The notes under the pieces are model-generated. The model did not search any database and had not been told where the DNA came from. It was given only the letters and a program-made list of their open reading frames with translations. This document shows positions 23,212 to 37,100 of a DNA stretch of 64,000 bases, piece after piece; positions within the stretch are counted from its first letter, which is position 1; every line of letters starts with the position of its first letter. Made by a program: the position numbers and the translations under genes. The DNA is from Tieghemostelium lacteum (lineage: Eukaryota > Evosea > Eumycetozoa > Dictyosteliales > Raperosteliaceae), in NCBI GenBank assembly GCA_001606155.1, contig LODT01000051.1:969788-1033787 (forward strand), in the 5' to 3' direction.

Positions 23212-24569
23212 CTAATTTAATAGATTAACAACATTCATTGAAGTATTTGATGGATTTGCAGAGACATCAGATTTAATTAATCCTTCTTTTTTCATTAATT
23301 TTGCATAGTGAAGGCCGCATGCGTTACACAAGGATTTACCACCAGCAGGACCCTTTCTCCATTCTGGTGTTTGAGTTGTACCACAAGAGGTACAATATAA
23401 GGTATCAGAAGACTTCTTTTTAATTTTTTTATCCAAAGGTGGTTCGATTACAGTCTTCTTCTTTTTTCTGAAACGTCTTGGTCTGGTAAGAGGTGGGCAG
23501 ATATTAGAACGAGGTTCCAGACTTGATAACATATTTCTTTCTAATTTTTCTTTTTTGGTGACATTTTCAATCATATTCATTAAGGTATTTCCTTTTTCTT
23601 TAATTTCATTTAGTATCTCTTCAGTAATACCATTGGTCAAACTTGACTTGGCCATTTTTGAAATAGATGAACTTAGATCTCTAATTTCAATCCATGTCTC
23701 CTGTTCATTTGGCATTACCATACCACCTATTGAAACTAGTGGTATTGGTTGAGGTAGAGTAGTCGAAGTAGTTGTATGTATTTCTGATCCAGATTGATTA
23801 GATTCCAATGTATAACCACCATGTCCTTCAGAGAGATTAATTACTGTTCCATGATGATGATGATGGTGGTGTTGTGAGAATTTATGCGATCTTATATTAC
23901 CAAGATTTAATACACCAGGTTGAGTTGGACTTTGAGGTGTTGATGAACCTGTACTATCAGAATAATATAAATCTGGTGAATTATCTATACTATAATCATC
24001 ATTATTTGGTGTTGGTGTTTGAACACCTCTTGGTGATGTTGGATTAGATGTAAAACTATTATTTATATTATTAATTGGTGTATGAATATATTGTAATTGT
24101 AATGGTGGTGATTCTTTAAACCTTTTTGAAAGACTACTTGATAAATTTGAATAAATATTTATATTATTATTATTATTACTATTATTATTATTATTATTAT
24201 TAGGATTGCCGCTTGAAAAAAATGGTGGTGTTGTTGTGGAACTATTAACAGGTTGAAGTGGTGGTGATGACTGATAATTTATAGGTGAATTTGGATTTGA
24301 ATAGCTATTTTGAGGTGATGAACCCTCATAACTATATAGCTCATCTTGATATTGCTGATATGTTTTCTTATTATTTTGATGAGATATTGGATGAGAGTTA
24401 TTATTATTTGAAATTGTTATATTAGTTGGAGATGAAGGTTTTGAACGTATAGTCATATTTGATAATAAAAGAGGTGTAGTTGGAGTTGATGTTGTATTTA
24501 CTATTGGATGAATATTAGGTGAACTATTGGTGCTATTGGTGCTATTGGATTTTATATAAATAGATTGGT

Positions 24570-24610
<41 letters not shown>

Positions 24611-24789
24611 AGTTGTGTTGGTGGAGTGATGAGTGGTGCGCTATTACTAAATGGAGTGTGATAGCTATTCGAGGTATTGGTGGGAAAAATTGGTTGGTTG
24701 TTATTCGATTGTTCAGCCATTAAAGTAGGTGAACTGTTATTAAGATTGGTCGTCATTGGAGATGGATATATTTTTACCTTCTCCATCAT
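23212..24789 (-). CDS. GATA-type zinc-finger transcription factor
   Basis: Single exon, 525 aa. One GATA finger near the C-terminus (C466-X2-C469-X18-C488-X2-C491, core [20 protein letters not shown]) follows a basic stretch ([10 protein letters not shown], and KKIKKKSSD) that may be a nuclear signal. The X18 spacing is the plant/protist type rather than the animal X17. A helical segment (about 385-440, [19 protein letters not shown]) precedes it. The N-terminal 370 residues are Asn/Ser/Pro/Gln-rich with polyQ and a His run. The family binds (A/T)GATA(A/G). Dictyostelium has many gta genes, including developmental regulators such as GtaC with a single C-terminal finger, but I cannot assign the paralogue. 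Two ATGs are adjacent at the start (MM); the first is used. Confidence 0.92.
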
Positions 24790-27209
24790 GATTGGGAGTG
24801 TGTTTTGTGGGGGATTTTGATATAATATATTTTTTTTTTTTCCTTCTGGATCTTTTTTACCTTTTTTTAGAAAATAAAAAAAAAAATGGTGGTCCTCCTT
24901 TCCAACAAATCAATAGATATTGAATATGGATAAGGCAACAATATTGTTTCTGTACAAAAATATTATAAAAAAAAAAAGAGATAGAGAAAAAAAAAAATGT
25001 ATATGAATAATATAAGTGTATAATATGAAGGGGAAAAAACTATTTACAAAGATAGGAGTGTACTTTGGGGAGTTTTAACTTCTTAAAAAGAAGAATAAAA
25101 AATAATTACTAAATTTCTTTGGCAATTCCTATTGTGTAAGGTCTTGATTTTTCTATTAATAATGAGAAAGTGAAGAAAAAAAAAAAAGATATTAATACTT
25201 GATGATTTTTTTTCTACAAAAACAGATATCTTCATAGAGGAGGATGCGGGTATTTATAAAACAGGTGTATTGGCAATGAAAGTATACTGTCTGAATTTAA
25301 CCAAAAAAGTAAATTATTGTTGGGGTGTCTTTTCGGGAACGAATTCATTTTTCCCAATAGTAGTAATGTTGTAGATTGTCACATCTGATGAAATCAAAAA
25401 AACCTATGCAAAAATGCCAATCACAATGATCCATCATGGAAAAAAGGTGAAATTGAAAAATATCAGCAAAAAAAAAAACTGTTTACATAAACACATACAT
25501 CATTAGATTTTCAAATAAAAAACAATGGTTTTCCTTTCCTCTGGTCTAAATAACACAAAACACTAATAACAATTCTTCATTTGTAAACATACCCTTTTTT
25601 GTCTTTAGGATCTTTGATCAGGAGTTTATATGTCTGCTATTTTACCTTTTTTATACTTTTGTCTCTTTTGGTTTGGGAAAAGGTTTACTATATTTGGTAT
25701 AATTATATAGTATATCACTGATATTGTTGGCGATGGTTATGATGGTTTGATTTTATATATTGATCAAAAATAAATAAATATTTAAAAAAAGTGTAAAAAA
25801 AAAAAATCTAGAAACCTTTATAACAGATATAAAATAGATATTTTCAGTAAGTAAATTGATGGTTAAAGGTATTAATATTAAATGTACAATCAAAAACAAG
25901 TATAATTATGATAAAGAGTAGTTTTGTTTTGTTGTTGTATTTTTTTTTTTTTGGAAAATAATTTTTGTATAATTTAATAAATGGATATATAAATAACTAA
26001 TGGGGCGCAAGTAAGCAATAAAATTTTGGGTATAGGTGATGATTTAACCTGCAAATGGGTTTTTAAAGTATAAGTCCTCCCTTAGATTTTTTTTTTCATT
26101 GTATTGTTGCTTATAGATCAGATTGACCAAATCCTTATCCATATTGTATTAAGTCCAAAAATAACATCGAGTGCAGAAAATTGTAATTCAATTAATTAAA
26201 TTCATTGAAATTATGCATTTTCTATCTTTTATAGTCAATGAAAATACAAAGTAATCACAAAAAATGAAAACACTAACTTGAAATACAAACAAACTCGAGG
26301 ATAATTGTAAGTCTCCTTCGATTGGTTAGAAAATTTTTATGATTTTTTTTTTCAAACAATCATGTTCATGAAAAATTAAACGATTTACAATATTTAATCC
26401 TTTTTTTCACAGAATTGGATGAATACACAAATATTCAAAAATGAATTTTCATTGTTTTACCTCTTCGAATAGTTAAATAAAAAGAATAGAATGCTGATTA
26501 CAATTTCACTGTGAATTACTTTTATCACAAAAACTATGTATTTTTTTTGTCATTGAAAATTCCTGTACCACAATCATTATTGGTTTATTGTTTTGAATAC
26601 AAACTTTCTATTATATATTTATAATTGTAATTAATTAATTTGAATACTAAGTTATATACTAACTTTCTTTCTAGTTCTATGTAAATTTAATGATCAAATA
26701 AAAAAAAAAAAAGATTTTGATATTGGGCCATGCTATAATAGAAATTAAAGGCCTTTCCCAACCTAAAAATTAATCAAAAAATCTTGGTCTTTTTCGTTTT
26801 GTAGCCAGATTTTTTTCATTTTTATAAATCAGTGTTATTTATAGGTTTATTTTTAAAAAAGATAATTGTTAAAGAATCGTGTCTACCATCAAAATCAATC
26901 AATATTAATAATTTTAAGAAACAACCTATTTATGGACTCATTCAGGGAAACAATATCACAATTATTAGTATAATTGAATCGAACATATCGATGTATCTGA
27001 TTACAACCTCTGTTTACTTTTTAGAAATTTGATTTTCTTTTTTCAAATGTCTTTTTGATATTTTATATTTTCAGGCGACAATGTGGAAAGGTGGTCCTCT
27101 TTCAACAGAATCCAAAAAAAATAAAGTGTGAAGATCTGCAACCACCAGAGTTGGTTTTTTAATTTATTTTTTTTTTTAGTTATATTCAATTAAATAAAAA
27201 GCCATTTAA
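24790..27209. promoter_or_regulatory. 2.4 kb non-coding region upstream of GATA factor and METTL23-like gene
   Basis: This is the longest spacer in the window. It has no convincing open frame; the best (26832-27032, + strand, 66 codons) has no recognisable feature. It is rich in A and T homopolymers. I saw no tRNA B-box and no conserved CTTACAGC-type Class I RNA end. As most spacers here are under 450 bp, the length suggests a complex control region for the GATA gene. A 24 bp stretch near 24887 (GGTGGTCCTCCTTTCC) resembles one near 27084 (GGTGGTCCTCTTTC). Confidence 0.5.
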
Positions 27210-28226
27210 ATGATATCTTCTTATTATTTTAAATTTACTAGAGACTATAGTAAAAAACCTTTGCATTATGATAAACTACAAGGAAATATTAATTACAACT
27301 GTAGTTATTTGAAATTAGTGGATTACACTGACAGTGACAGTGATATCAGTTATTCATCTGATATAGATTTAGATTCAGATTCAGATGTCTTAAATCAATC
27401 AAATTCAAGAAATCAACAAAATTTCGAAAAAAATACCTCCACTGAAAATATAAAGGAGGAAAATCAATTAATTAAAAATCTTAAAAACATCAACAGTAAC
27501 AACAACAACAATAACAAAATCATACCCCAATCCATCACAACATGTACAGACACTGAGAACATGAATAAAAGTTTTTTTATTAGAATTAAACAACAACAAG
27601 ATGGCGATGAATATGGGTTATATGTATGGAGATGTAGTCAGTTATTGAGTTGTTATATCTACTCTGAATATCAAAAAAATGAAAAGAAATGGGAGGATAA
27701 AATTATTCTAGAAGTATCATCAGGGGTATCATTACCCAGTTTGTTATTATCAAAATTAGGTGCCCAGACTATCATTACAGATGTTTGTGGAAAAAATCAG
27801 ATTCAAAAGAATATTGAAAATTCTATTCGTTTAAACGTGGATATACCTGAAAAATATAAACCCACTCTATTACAATTAACATGGGGTAGTTTTGTTGGTG
27901 CGGATTTCCAAGAAATTTTAAAATATCAACCTCTAAACTATCTCATTATATCAGATTGTTTTTATAATAATACTAAAGATTATGATAGTATTTTTTCAAC
28001 ATTATATTTTTTTTTGATGAATAATAATAATCTTGAAATTCTCATTACCTATCAATCTAGGTCTTTAGAAAAGTCTTTATTAGTTTATTTTAAAAAATGG
28101 AATTTAATTCCAACTCTTATTCAATTTAATAATATTGTAAACCCATGGGTTGAAAATAGTAGTAATGATGAAAATTTAATATCAACTGATGATAATTTAA
28201 TAATATTTAAATTAACTTTAAAATAA
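27210..28226 (+). CDS. METTL23-like protein methyltransferase
   Basis: Single exon, 338 aa. The methyltransferase-16 fold starts with DEYGLYVWRCSQLLSCYI (about residue 132), then the SAM-binding motif I ILEVSSGVSLPSLLLSKLGA, motif II TIITDVCGK, and LTWGS (about 225), followed by YLIISDCFYNN and ITYQSRS. The motifs YG.YVW, SGVSLP, LTWG and (I/A)SDCF..N fit METTL23, an arginine methyltransferase in mammals (histone H3R17 reported), better than METTL21 or eEF-lysine enzymes. SGVSLP replaces the usual GAGVSLP. Residues about 45-110 are an acidic Ser/Asp and Asn insertion. The 3' end converges on the HECT gene with 69 bp between stop codons. Confidence 0.8.
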   Translation: MISSYYFKFTRDYSKKPLHYDKLQGNINYNCSYLKLVDYTDSDSDISYSSDIDLDSDSDVLNQSNSRNQQNFEKNTSTENIKEENQLIKNLKNINSNNNNNNKIIPQSITTCTDTENMNKSFFIRIKQQQDGDEYGLYVWRCSQLLSCYIYSEYQKNEKKWEDKIILEVSSGVSLPSLLLSKLGAQTIITDVCGKNQIQKNIENSIRLNVDIPEKYKPTLLQLTWGSFVGADFQEILKYQPLNYLIISDCFYNNTKDYDSIFSTLYFFLMNNNNLEILITYQSRSLEKSLLVYFKKWNLIPTLIQFNNIVNPWVENSSNDENLISTDDNLIIFKLTLK

Positions 28227-28295
28227 AAAAATATATAAAACTGATAATTGTTAAATATTAAGATTAAATCTTTTGTTTTTGTGGTTTTTAATATT

Positions 28296-31200
28296 CTAAA
28301 TAATATTAGGAGATAAAGCTGAAGAATCAGGTTGAATAAAATCGGCATCAATTTCTCTACAAGATGTTATAGCATAGAGTAATTTCTCTCTCATTAATTC
28401 TAGGGTGGAGTAATTTGGTAGAGATAGTGTAAAGAAACATGTTTGTGCCTCTGGTAGATAGTTATCTTGATCATCATCGTGAGTATTGGTATTTACACTA
28501 TCAAAATCATCGTCATAAAGTCTAGATTGATTTTTAATGAATGGATAGATTTGAAATGGGACTTGGAATTCATTGGATGGTGGAAGACGTGATCTACCCC
28601 AAACAAATCTAAGGAATAGAATTTGTTCTTCTGATGAGAAACTTTCCATAATTTTCCAAAACCATTGAACTCTGGCTTCAGATGGTTGAATGGCACAATA
28701 TCTTGTATGTTTTTTCAGTAGTTTTATATCAACGCCTGGTATCCCACATACACGTTGTTCAATCTCTTGCCATGTGAATATATTCAATAGGTGCAGAGGT
28801 AGTATAGAACTTACACCTCTTACTATACTATCAATTTGTACTCTAAATTCAGTTAGTTTATATTGTTCTAGAGCTGAGGCAAATTCTAATCTGTTATCCC
28901 ATGTAACTGCTATATTTTTACCATCAGCGCACAGAGGTACCAATTGACCATTAATTGATTTGGTTGTAAAATTTTGAAAGATACAATCATTAAATATATC
29001 TTTGGTTAGCTTAGTTGTTGAACTGTCATTACCTTGTAGCAGATCAAGGAAATTACAAGTGTGTTTATCAATAGCTTCCAAATCAGATCTTTCAACTTTG
29101 GTACATACTAAACTTTTCCAAACTATAGATGGGAATGATAGTTCAATTGGATTTCTAGTTCTAATGGCTATACCAATAAGTTTACCAATAAATTCGTATA
29201 GTTGTAAGGCATGAGGTGAGTTTGCAGATGAATTTGGTACTAGTTTATCACGATTGAATGCAACATCACCTTGAGCATTATGACAAGGTACAAATAGATT
29301 CATTTCTTTAGATTGGAAATCGCTGCAAATCTGTGTAATACATTCTCTATATGGACCACCTGCATCTCTAGCACCTTCTCTTTCCAATTTAACTTCCCAT
29401 GCTCTATCATTATGACGTAGTCTAAGAGGATCCATATGATAAACTTGTTTAAAAGTTTGAAGGAATAGATTCTCTTTTAGTGGTGATATAAGTGAAAGTT
29501 GACTACTACTACTATTACTTGTCAACAATCTATTAATTTGTAATTGTTGTTGTTGTGATTGTTGTTGTTGCTGTTGTTGTGATTGTTGTTGAATGGCTTG
29601 TTGATAGAACGATGAATGTCTATTCAAATAAATCAATGGTCTTCTAGAACTAGATTTTGAGTTGAGGAGTTTGTTGGTGAGAATTTCTAATTTTACATCA
29701 CTAAATAATAGACCTCTAAGTGAACATAGTTGGTAGGCAATAGTCCATTCATCACTGGCAGATCTTAAATCTACAAACTGAATAAATGATTGAATGGAGA
29801 GATTGAAATGTTTTAATACCAAAAATCGAAGTGAGAGAATTCTAGGATCCTCCATACTATAGAGTAGAGGAAACAATGGTAGATATTCAGTTGTTAAGAA
29901 CTGTTCAATTGGTAATTGTGATGGATTTTGTTTTTGTTTTTCACAAACAGTATTTACAAATTTAATCAATTCCAAATCCATACTACGATTCCAAGGTTTT
30001 TGAAGAAGATAATCAATTTCTTGGTCATAGAGTCTATCATTTTCTCTAAGTACCTCTTCAGAGAATTTTGGGATAATTGTAAATCTGAAACCCCATTCTG
30101 GTTCATTACTGTCAGAGTAGAATGACCATATAAATCTATCACCTTGTATCAGTATAGGATTAGTTGGGAATTCACCAGTAAAGAAACCAAGATCATCACC
30201 ACCAGGTGTAACTCTACTAAACATTAAATAGTCAACATAGGTTTGAGTTTTGGATTTTGGATCAAATTCCACTCTTAGACTGATGGCATTGGGAATAATT
30301 ACATTGGCTGTAACTCTAGCACCATGTGGATATGGGTGGGGTGAATCAATAACTTTTATAGGTCTAGTCTCTACACATGCTTCTTTAATGAACTCTCTAG
30401 AGAAACCTTTACCACGGAATAAATGTTCAATAATTTTACTACTCTTTAACATCTTATTAAACCATGGTCTATATTCATCTCTAATTGGAATTTGTGTAGT
30501 TGTATGGTGGTGGTGATGATGATAATGATCTGAATTACTAATACCACTAATGTTACTATTAAAAATTGAATTGGCAGAGTTATTTAAAGTGGCACTAGGA
30601 TTATTACTATTAAAAGTTGGATTGAATTGTGGAATATTTGGTGAAACTTGCCATGAATTAATTAAATCAATATACAATTGAATTTGAATACATAGTTCCA
30701 TTAGTTTTTGTAGATATTGACTGTATTGTGTTGGACTACTACTAGATTCTTGCTTGTAGATACGTAGCATTTCCTCTTTGATATTTTCAGTTTTTTGTAG
30801 TATCACACCAATGGATATACTAATAATCTGACCAACACCTGATGATTCTGAACGAATCTTTTGAACTAATCTTGTTAGGTAATTGATTATTTTTAGTTTT
30901 CTATCCATTGGTTGATTGGTGTCCAGATGTAATAGTAACTGATCAAGTAAATCCATAGAGAAAAAGAATGGGAATTGTTTGTACAATTGAAGATCCAATT
31001 GTAAAACCCAATCAACAAGAAAACATGCAAATTCAAATGATGGTTGTGGTAGTAATGAAACATCTGATGTTTTCATTCTAGGTATTACTTGGAATCTATA
31101 ACCCCAAGATTCAGAATTCATTGATTCCGATGTAAATACTAACCAAAATTGGTTAGAGTTAATGTGTAGTGGTAATAGAGGTGAGAATTTACCAGAGTAA

Positions 31201-31757
31201 CTGGCAATATGATTTTGACATCCTGGGTCATAGTAGAATTTCAACACACCATATCCAGGTTCTGTGTAGGACTTTGGATCAAAGAGTACCATAAGACTTT
31301 GTGCACCTTCAACACGAATAATCTTTTTAAATTTATAATTTGATGGGTATGGATGTGGTGACTCTTCCTGAATGGTTGATAGTTGTTCATGACTGCTATC
31401 TTTAAGTTGTTGACAACATTCCTTGGTAAGTACATCTAATAGTGAGCTATTAGTTGTTGTTGGTGTTTTTGATCTGAAACTTGCAGAACTTATACAAGCA
31501 CTATTTATAATCTGTATCCATTCATTAAGATCCTCTAATGATTGTGTTTGGAAATGGTGTGTCTTATTAGAGGTAAGAGTAATTTGAAATGTTAAATCTT
31601 TCTTACTAATTTTTGATTTTGGGAATGATATTTGTGATACAGATACAATATCTCTTAGATCTATACTACCAATTGGTGTACCATAATTATATGGTGATAA
31701 TGAATCTTTAATAACACTATTACTATTATTATTACTATTGTTATTATTATTATTATA

Positions 31758-31793
<36 letters not shown>

Positions 31794-34075
31794 AGAAGGA
31801 GAATTATTTAGATTATTGTTACTATTTAGTATATTATTAGCACTATTATTCATATTAACAGTATTATTAGATATAGTTGTACTACTTGATTGATTATAGG
31901 TATCTTTACGACTATTATTACTACTAGAACTAGAATTACTACCAATTGAATTTGAATTTGATAAATCTCTACCACCAATTGATTTTGAACCTATTGAATG
32001 ATCATTATCTCTACCTCCACTAAGTGACTTTGAACCAATAGAATGATCATTGGACATATGACTAACTGTAACACCACCACTACTACTAGCAATACTAACT
32101 CCAATTGATGTTGATTCTGAATGTTTATAGAAAAACAAAGTGTCAGAGGATAAAGCAACCCATATCTTTCTCCATAGTTTAAGATATTTTTGTTTTAATA
32201 GTACACCAGTTTTTAATGGTTCACCAATAAATATATTATTATTATCACTAATGGAACTATTGTTTATACTACCACTACTAGTATTAATCTTTGATGATAT
32301 AAGATTTAGTAGATTATTATTACTAGTTGTTGCTAAATTTGGTGAACTTATAGTTTGTGGGGTAGTACTAATATTTGGTGAGCTGTTACTAGCGCTATTA
32401 TTTATAATTGGTGATATGGTACTATTAAGATTATTACTACTAGTATTGATAGGATTTGGGTTATTTGGATCTGGCTTATAACTCTTCCATTTTAATGGTG
32501 GTGTTTGTGTTGATGTTGCTGTGAGATTAGATGATGTTAGATTTTGTCCAGAATGATATGCAGCCTCATCAGCTACTGAATGTAATGCATTATTTGGATT
32601 GGTACTAGATGATTCTAATTTTAATAGATTACTGAGTTTGGATTGTAGTAATTTTAGATTTTGAATATCCTTTTGATTACGACCACCAACTGGTGATATA
32701 TAGAGGAAATTCAATTTCAATATATAAATTAGATTTTTAGCACCACCAACTGATTGATAGGGTATTTTAGTTGCTGGTGGTAAGGATACTAATAATGACA
32801 TTATTGATTGTCTACTATAGAGAATAGACAATGCAATCTCAGTTAGAATATCTAAATGAATCAATTGTGAGTGATTGTACTTTTCAATGGATTGTAATAG
32901 GTTATTTCTAGTTGATCTTTCGGTAGGTTGAATGAATACCTCATAGCAAATCCACCAATCTACAAGTGTAAAAGTTTCTTCATCTAGGAAACTGACAAGT
33001 AATTGACGATGTTTCTTGTCTATAGATTTAACAATACCAATACAACCAATGAGATGATCCATTTCCAATACCCAATTACTTCTTGAATGTCCCAATTTCT
33101 CCCGCTTACTAATCATTAGTGGCATACCAACTCTGATATCAGACCAAGATACTCTCTTTCCAGGTATACCTTCTTCTCTAATATCATCATCTTGAACATT
33201 CTCTTCATCAATTTCATATTCATCATCTTCATTAGACTGATGATAGTGATGATTTTGACCATGATGATTGTTATTAATATTATTATTACTAGTACTAGCA
33301 GCATTGGTATTTGAAGGTTTCTTATTGATATTAATAGATGATGATGAAGTTGAATTATCATTACTATGATCATTATTATGGTCATAACCATCATCTATGA
33401 GATCATTTTCAAAATCTTGATCATCTAGATCATCATCATCAAATTCAATATCATTGGTTAATAAATCGTCCATACTAGTTTCTTCTGGTTGTTGTTGTTG
33501 TTGTTGTTGTTGTTGCTTACTACTACCATGATGATTATGATAAGTAACATTAGAATTTGCGGCAGATTGTTGAATTATAGACTTTAATGATTTATCATAG
33601 ATTCTTTCTTTTAACATTGAAGAAAGTCTTTCCATTTTTTCAATCTTTGGTTCATCAAAAAATTGAATTGGTCTACCTAGAGCAAATTCAACCAAAATTG
33701 GTACCAAACCTTCATCAAGTGACATTTTTGAAAAATCTTGATATCTCAGTAGATTCTCATAGATTTTCATTACACGTGATTTGGTGAATAGATAAATGTG
33801 TCTTTGGTTACTTGAATGTACTGAACTATTACTATTATAGTTATTATTAATACTTATACTATTATTATTTATAACTAAAATATTGGTATTAAGTGGGCCA
33901 TTATGTTGTTGTGAAGCAATATGAATTGGATTATTACCAATTGGTAATATACCATTATGTTGGTTATTTTGTTCATAATAATTGTTGTTATTTGTTGTTA
34001 CTGCTGTGGTTGTTGCTGATATTGATGTGTGATTTGAAACTGTAGAAGTTACACTATTAATATTATTATTATTAG

Positions 34076-34107
<32 letters not shown>

Positions 34108-37100
34108 TGAGTTGGATTTTTGAAAATTGGTGGTTTTAAGAATGATGATAAACTTGAAATTATAACTGAATTGTGTAGAAATTGTGAAAAATCAATTGAA
34201 ATTTCATGAATTGGTTTCATTGATCTAGTTGAATGAGTAGTTTTTAGTAATTTTTCAATATTACAGTCTAACAATACTCTTGAGGTTTGTGATTGTTGAG
34301 AATATTCAATAACAGTACCTTTCTCAAAACAACCTGATCCAATATCAACTTCAACTCTAGCACCAACCCAAATGCCATCTAAATATCCACTTAGAAGAGT
34401 GATACTTGAAAATACATGAAATAGTGATTGAATATTACTATTGAGGTTAATAATATTTCTATTATGGTTTGGCTGAGGTTGAGGTTGAGGTTGTTGTGCT
34501 TGATGATATTGGTGATGATGAATAGCCCCACTTTCCAATTGAATAGTTGATGGTAGCAATTTTAAACCATCTTCTATGTGTTTTTGTAGTGGTTGCTTCC
34601 ATAGAGGTGACTTTAATAGTATTCTTAATAGTGATACTATTTCACTGATATAAGATAATGTCATAGATGGTAATGTCTTATCTGATAGTGATTCAATATG
34701 ATAACTAATTAGTGGTGTAAGATCATATTGAAAAGCAGTCTGACCAAAGTTAACAGATATACTAGCACCACTTGACATTGCAATTACAGGATAATAATCA
34801 CCACCAAATACATTCTTAAAAGCAGTACCAAGATATTTACCATTTTTAGTAAAGAATATCTTACCATCTTTACGATTCCAACCACACCCAATAATATCAT
34901 TTCTCTGAAATGCGTTGGCATAGGATCTAGATTTTGTAGATGATATACGATAACATAGTTTATGACCATCTTTAGCATGGTAACCATATCCAAACTTCCA
35001 ATCACGAAGAGATTGAATTTGATCTTGAGCAGAGGCAGGTAATAAACCAATTACACAATTATTATCACGTGGTTCATTTTCAATTTTAATTTCAAAATAA
35101 AATAGTGGTGTGGAATCTGGAATCATTTGATCAGATCTAACCATACATATTTGGGTTGGTTGTGTTGCTTCTGGTGGTACTGGGAAATTAGCAATTCTTT
35201 GGTCATCTGAGAATCTAATGAGAGTGTTACTCTGTGAAGAGTTATCCCACTGACGAGGGAATTGACCCGATTTATCAAAAATGGAAAAGAAGGAATGTGG
35301 TGAATCAAGTTTGGTACTATAACTATTATTACTATTACTGAAAAATAAATTATAGTTACTGGAACTGATAAAGAATCTAGGATCAATATATTTTGAAATC
35401 TCATAGAGATCACTAGAACAACCCCAATAACCAACTGCACCAACAATCTCTAATAACAATGCAAATAGTGTCTTGGTAGGTTGTTCATTAGATAGCATTT
35501 TAAAATTTGTATTATTACTACTATTATTATTATTATTATTTGAACTAACAGATTGAGGAGGAGTCTGTGTATTGTTACTTAGTTGGGTTGGTACTAATAG
35601 TTTTTGAGGGTGAATAGAAGGTAGAATTCTTCTAAATATACGTATAGTAATCTTTCTTTGTGTTTCATCACCAACTTGAAGGATACAATAGAATATATTT
35701 ATAAATGTACTAGAACATAGTTTTTGTTTAACAGAATCATAGGCAGAGAGGATATATAATAGTGTTAAACCATCACTGAAATCATAGCTATAATATGATT
35801 TTTCACCTCTGTATATTCTTCTATTTTTACCACCATTATATGGTGGTTGATTGGCATTAGGAGATGGACCTTGCGAGAGATTACTTATACTCCAATAGGT
35901 ATTATTCTGTTCTCTTAGGAATATTAATGAACTTTCCAATTGAGTTGCCATCAAATTAAAGAATGAATCTCTAAATTGTTCAAATTCTTTTGGATCACTT
36001 GGAGCTAGATTATAGTTTTGTTTCTTACTACCAAAACCTAATGGATTATTGTAATCACCTAGATTCAAATTGATATTGTAATTTGAATCAACACATATTA
36101 AACCTAAGAATTTAAAGAGAGCTTTAGAGTTCTTTTTCAATTTTTCTCTATCAGCTTTTTCTTCTTCCAAGTTATTGAACTGATTATTTCCAGTGGTTAG
36201 ATGACTTTGACCACTTGATATAAAGGTAGGTATTGGATTAAGTGATGTTGATGAATTGGATGACATTGATAGTAGACTAATAGATGATCTATCATTTTCA
36301 CCACTTCCACTTTGAGAGCTAAGGAATGAGCCAAGATCATTGAGGTTACCTGAAGAACTAGCATTATTATGAATTAGAGTACTAGATGACGGAGAAACAT
36401 TGGTACTACTATTGGTATTAGTACCTGGGTTACCAGTAATGTTCTGAGACCACATTCCACCCCAAATAGAATCATTAGTCATGAGATTGTGTATCTTATT
36501 AAAGATATCCACTTGGGTTAACATATCAGCATCATCTTGTGTAAAGTTAATTGAAAATGCATCTAATGCATAGAGTTTAAGTGTACTGTCTGAATTTGGA
36601 TCTTGTAGTAGAGCAGATACATCTTCCATTAGAGATTTAAAATGTTTCTTTACGTCAGTCATTAGTTTACTACCACAACCATGTAAGAAGTCCAAGTAGT
36701 GGTATGGTGGACATCTTCTTTTTACAAGACCACTATTTCTTAATGCAGGTCCCATGAAGCATAAAACTTCTTGTTTCATTGAATGATCAGATGCACAACG
36801 TAGAATATCTTTCATTGCTTGTAGACCTAATGTTCTAGTATATGCTCTAGATCTACGACGAATCAGTATATTCTTTATATCATCAATTTCCAATTGATTG
36901 GATAGAACAAATTTAAGAATATTACTACTGATTTCTTGGTTTATAGATTGGGAATTTGGTGGTTTTAAATGTCCCATTTGTACAGCAATTGGATTCTCAC
37001 GTTGATATATGTCATGATATGACTGTAACTCTAGTAGAAACATTGATTTTTCAATGACACTATCAGTGATATCCTTATAAATAGATTCACGTTGTGATTT

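Noticed and set aside
23440-23455. GGTTCGATTAC, like a tRNA B-box
   Set aside because: It lies within the GATA factor coding sequence, and no A-box or cloverleaf can be drawn around it.
26832-27032. 66-codon + strand frame in the long spacer upstream of the GATA gene
   Set aside because: No family motif, composition like the surrounding AT-rich DNA, and no partner exon could be found.
24887-27107. Similar GGTGGTCCTC strings at both ends of the GATA upstream region as a flanking repeat of a mobile element
   Set aside because: Only about 16-20 bases match with mismatches, and no terminal inverted repeats or coding remnant lie between.
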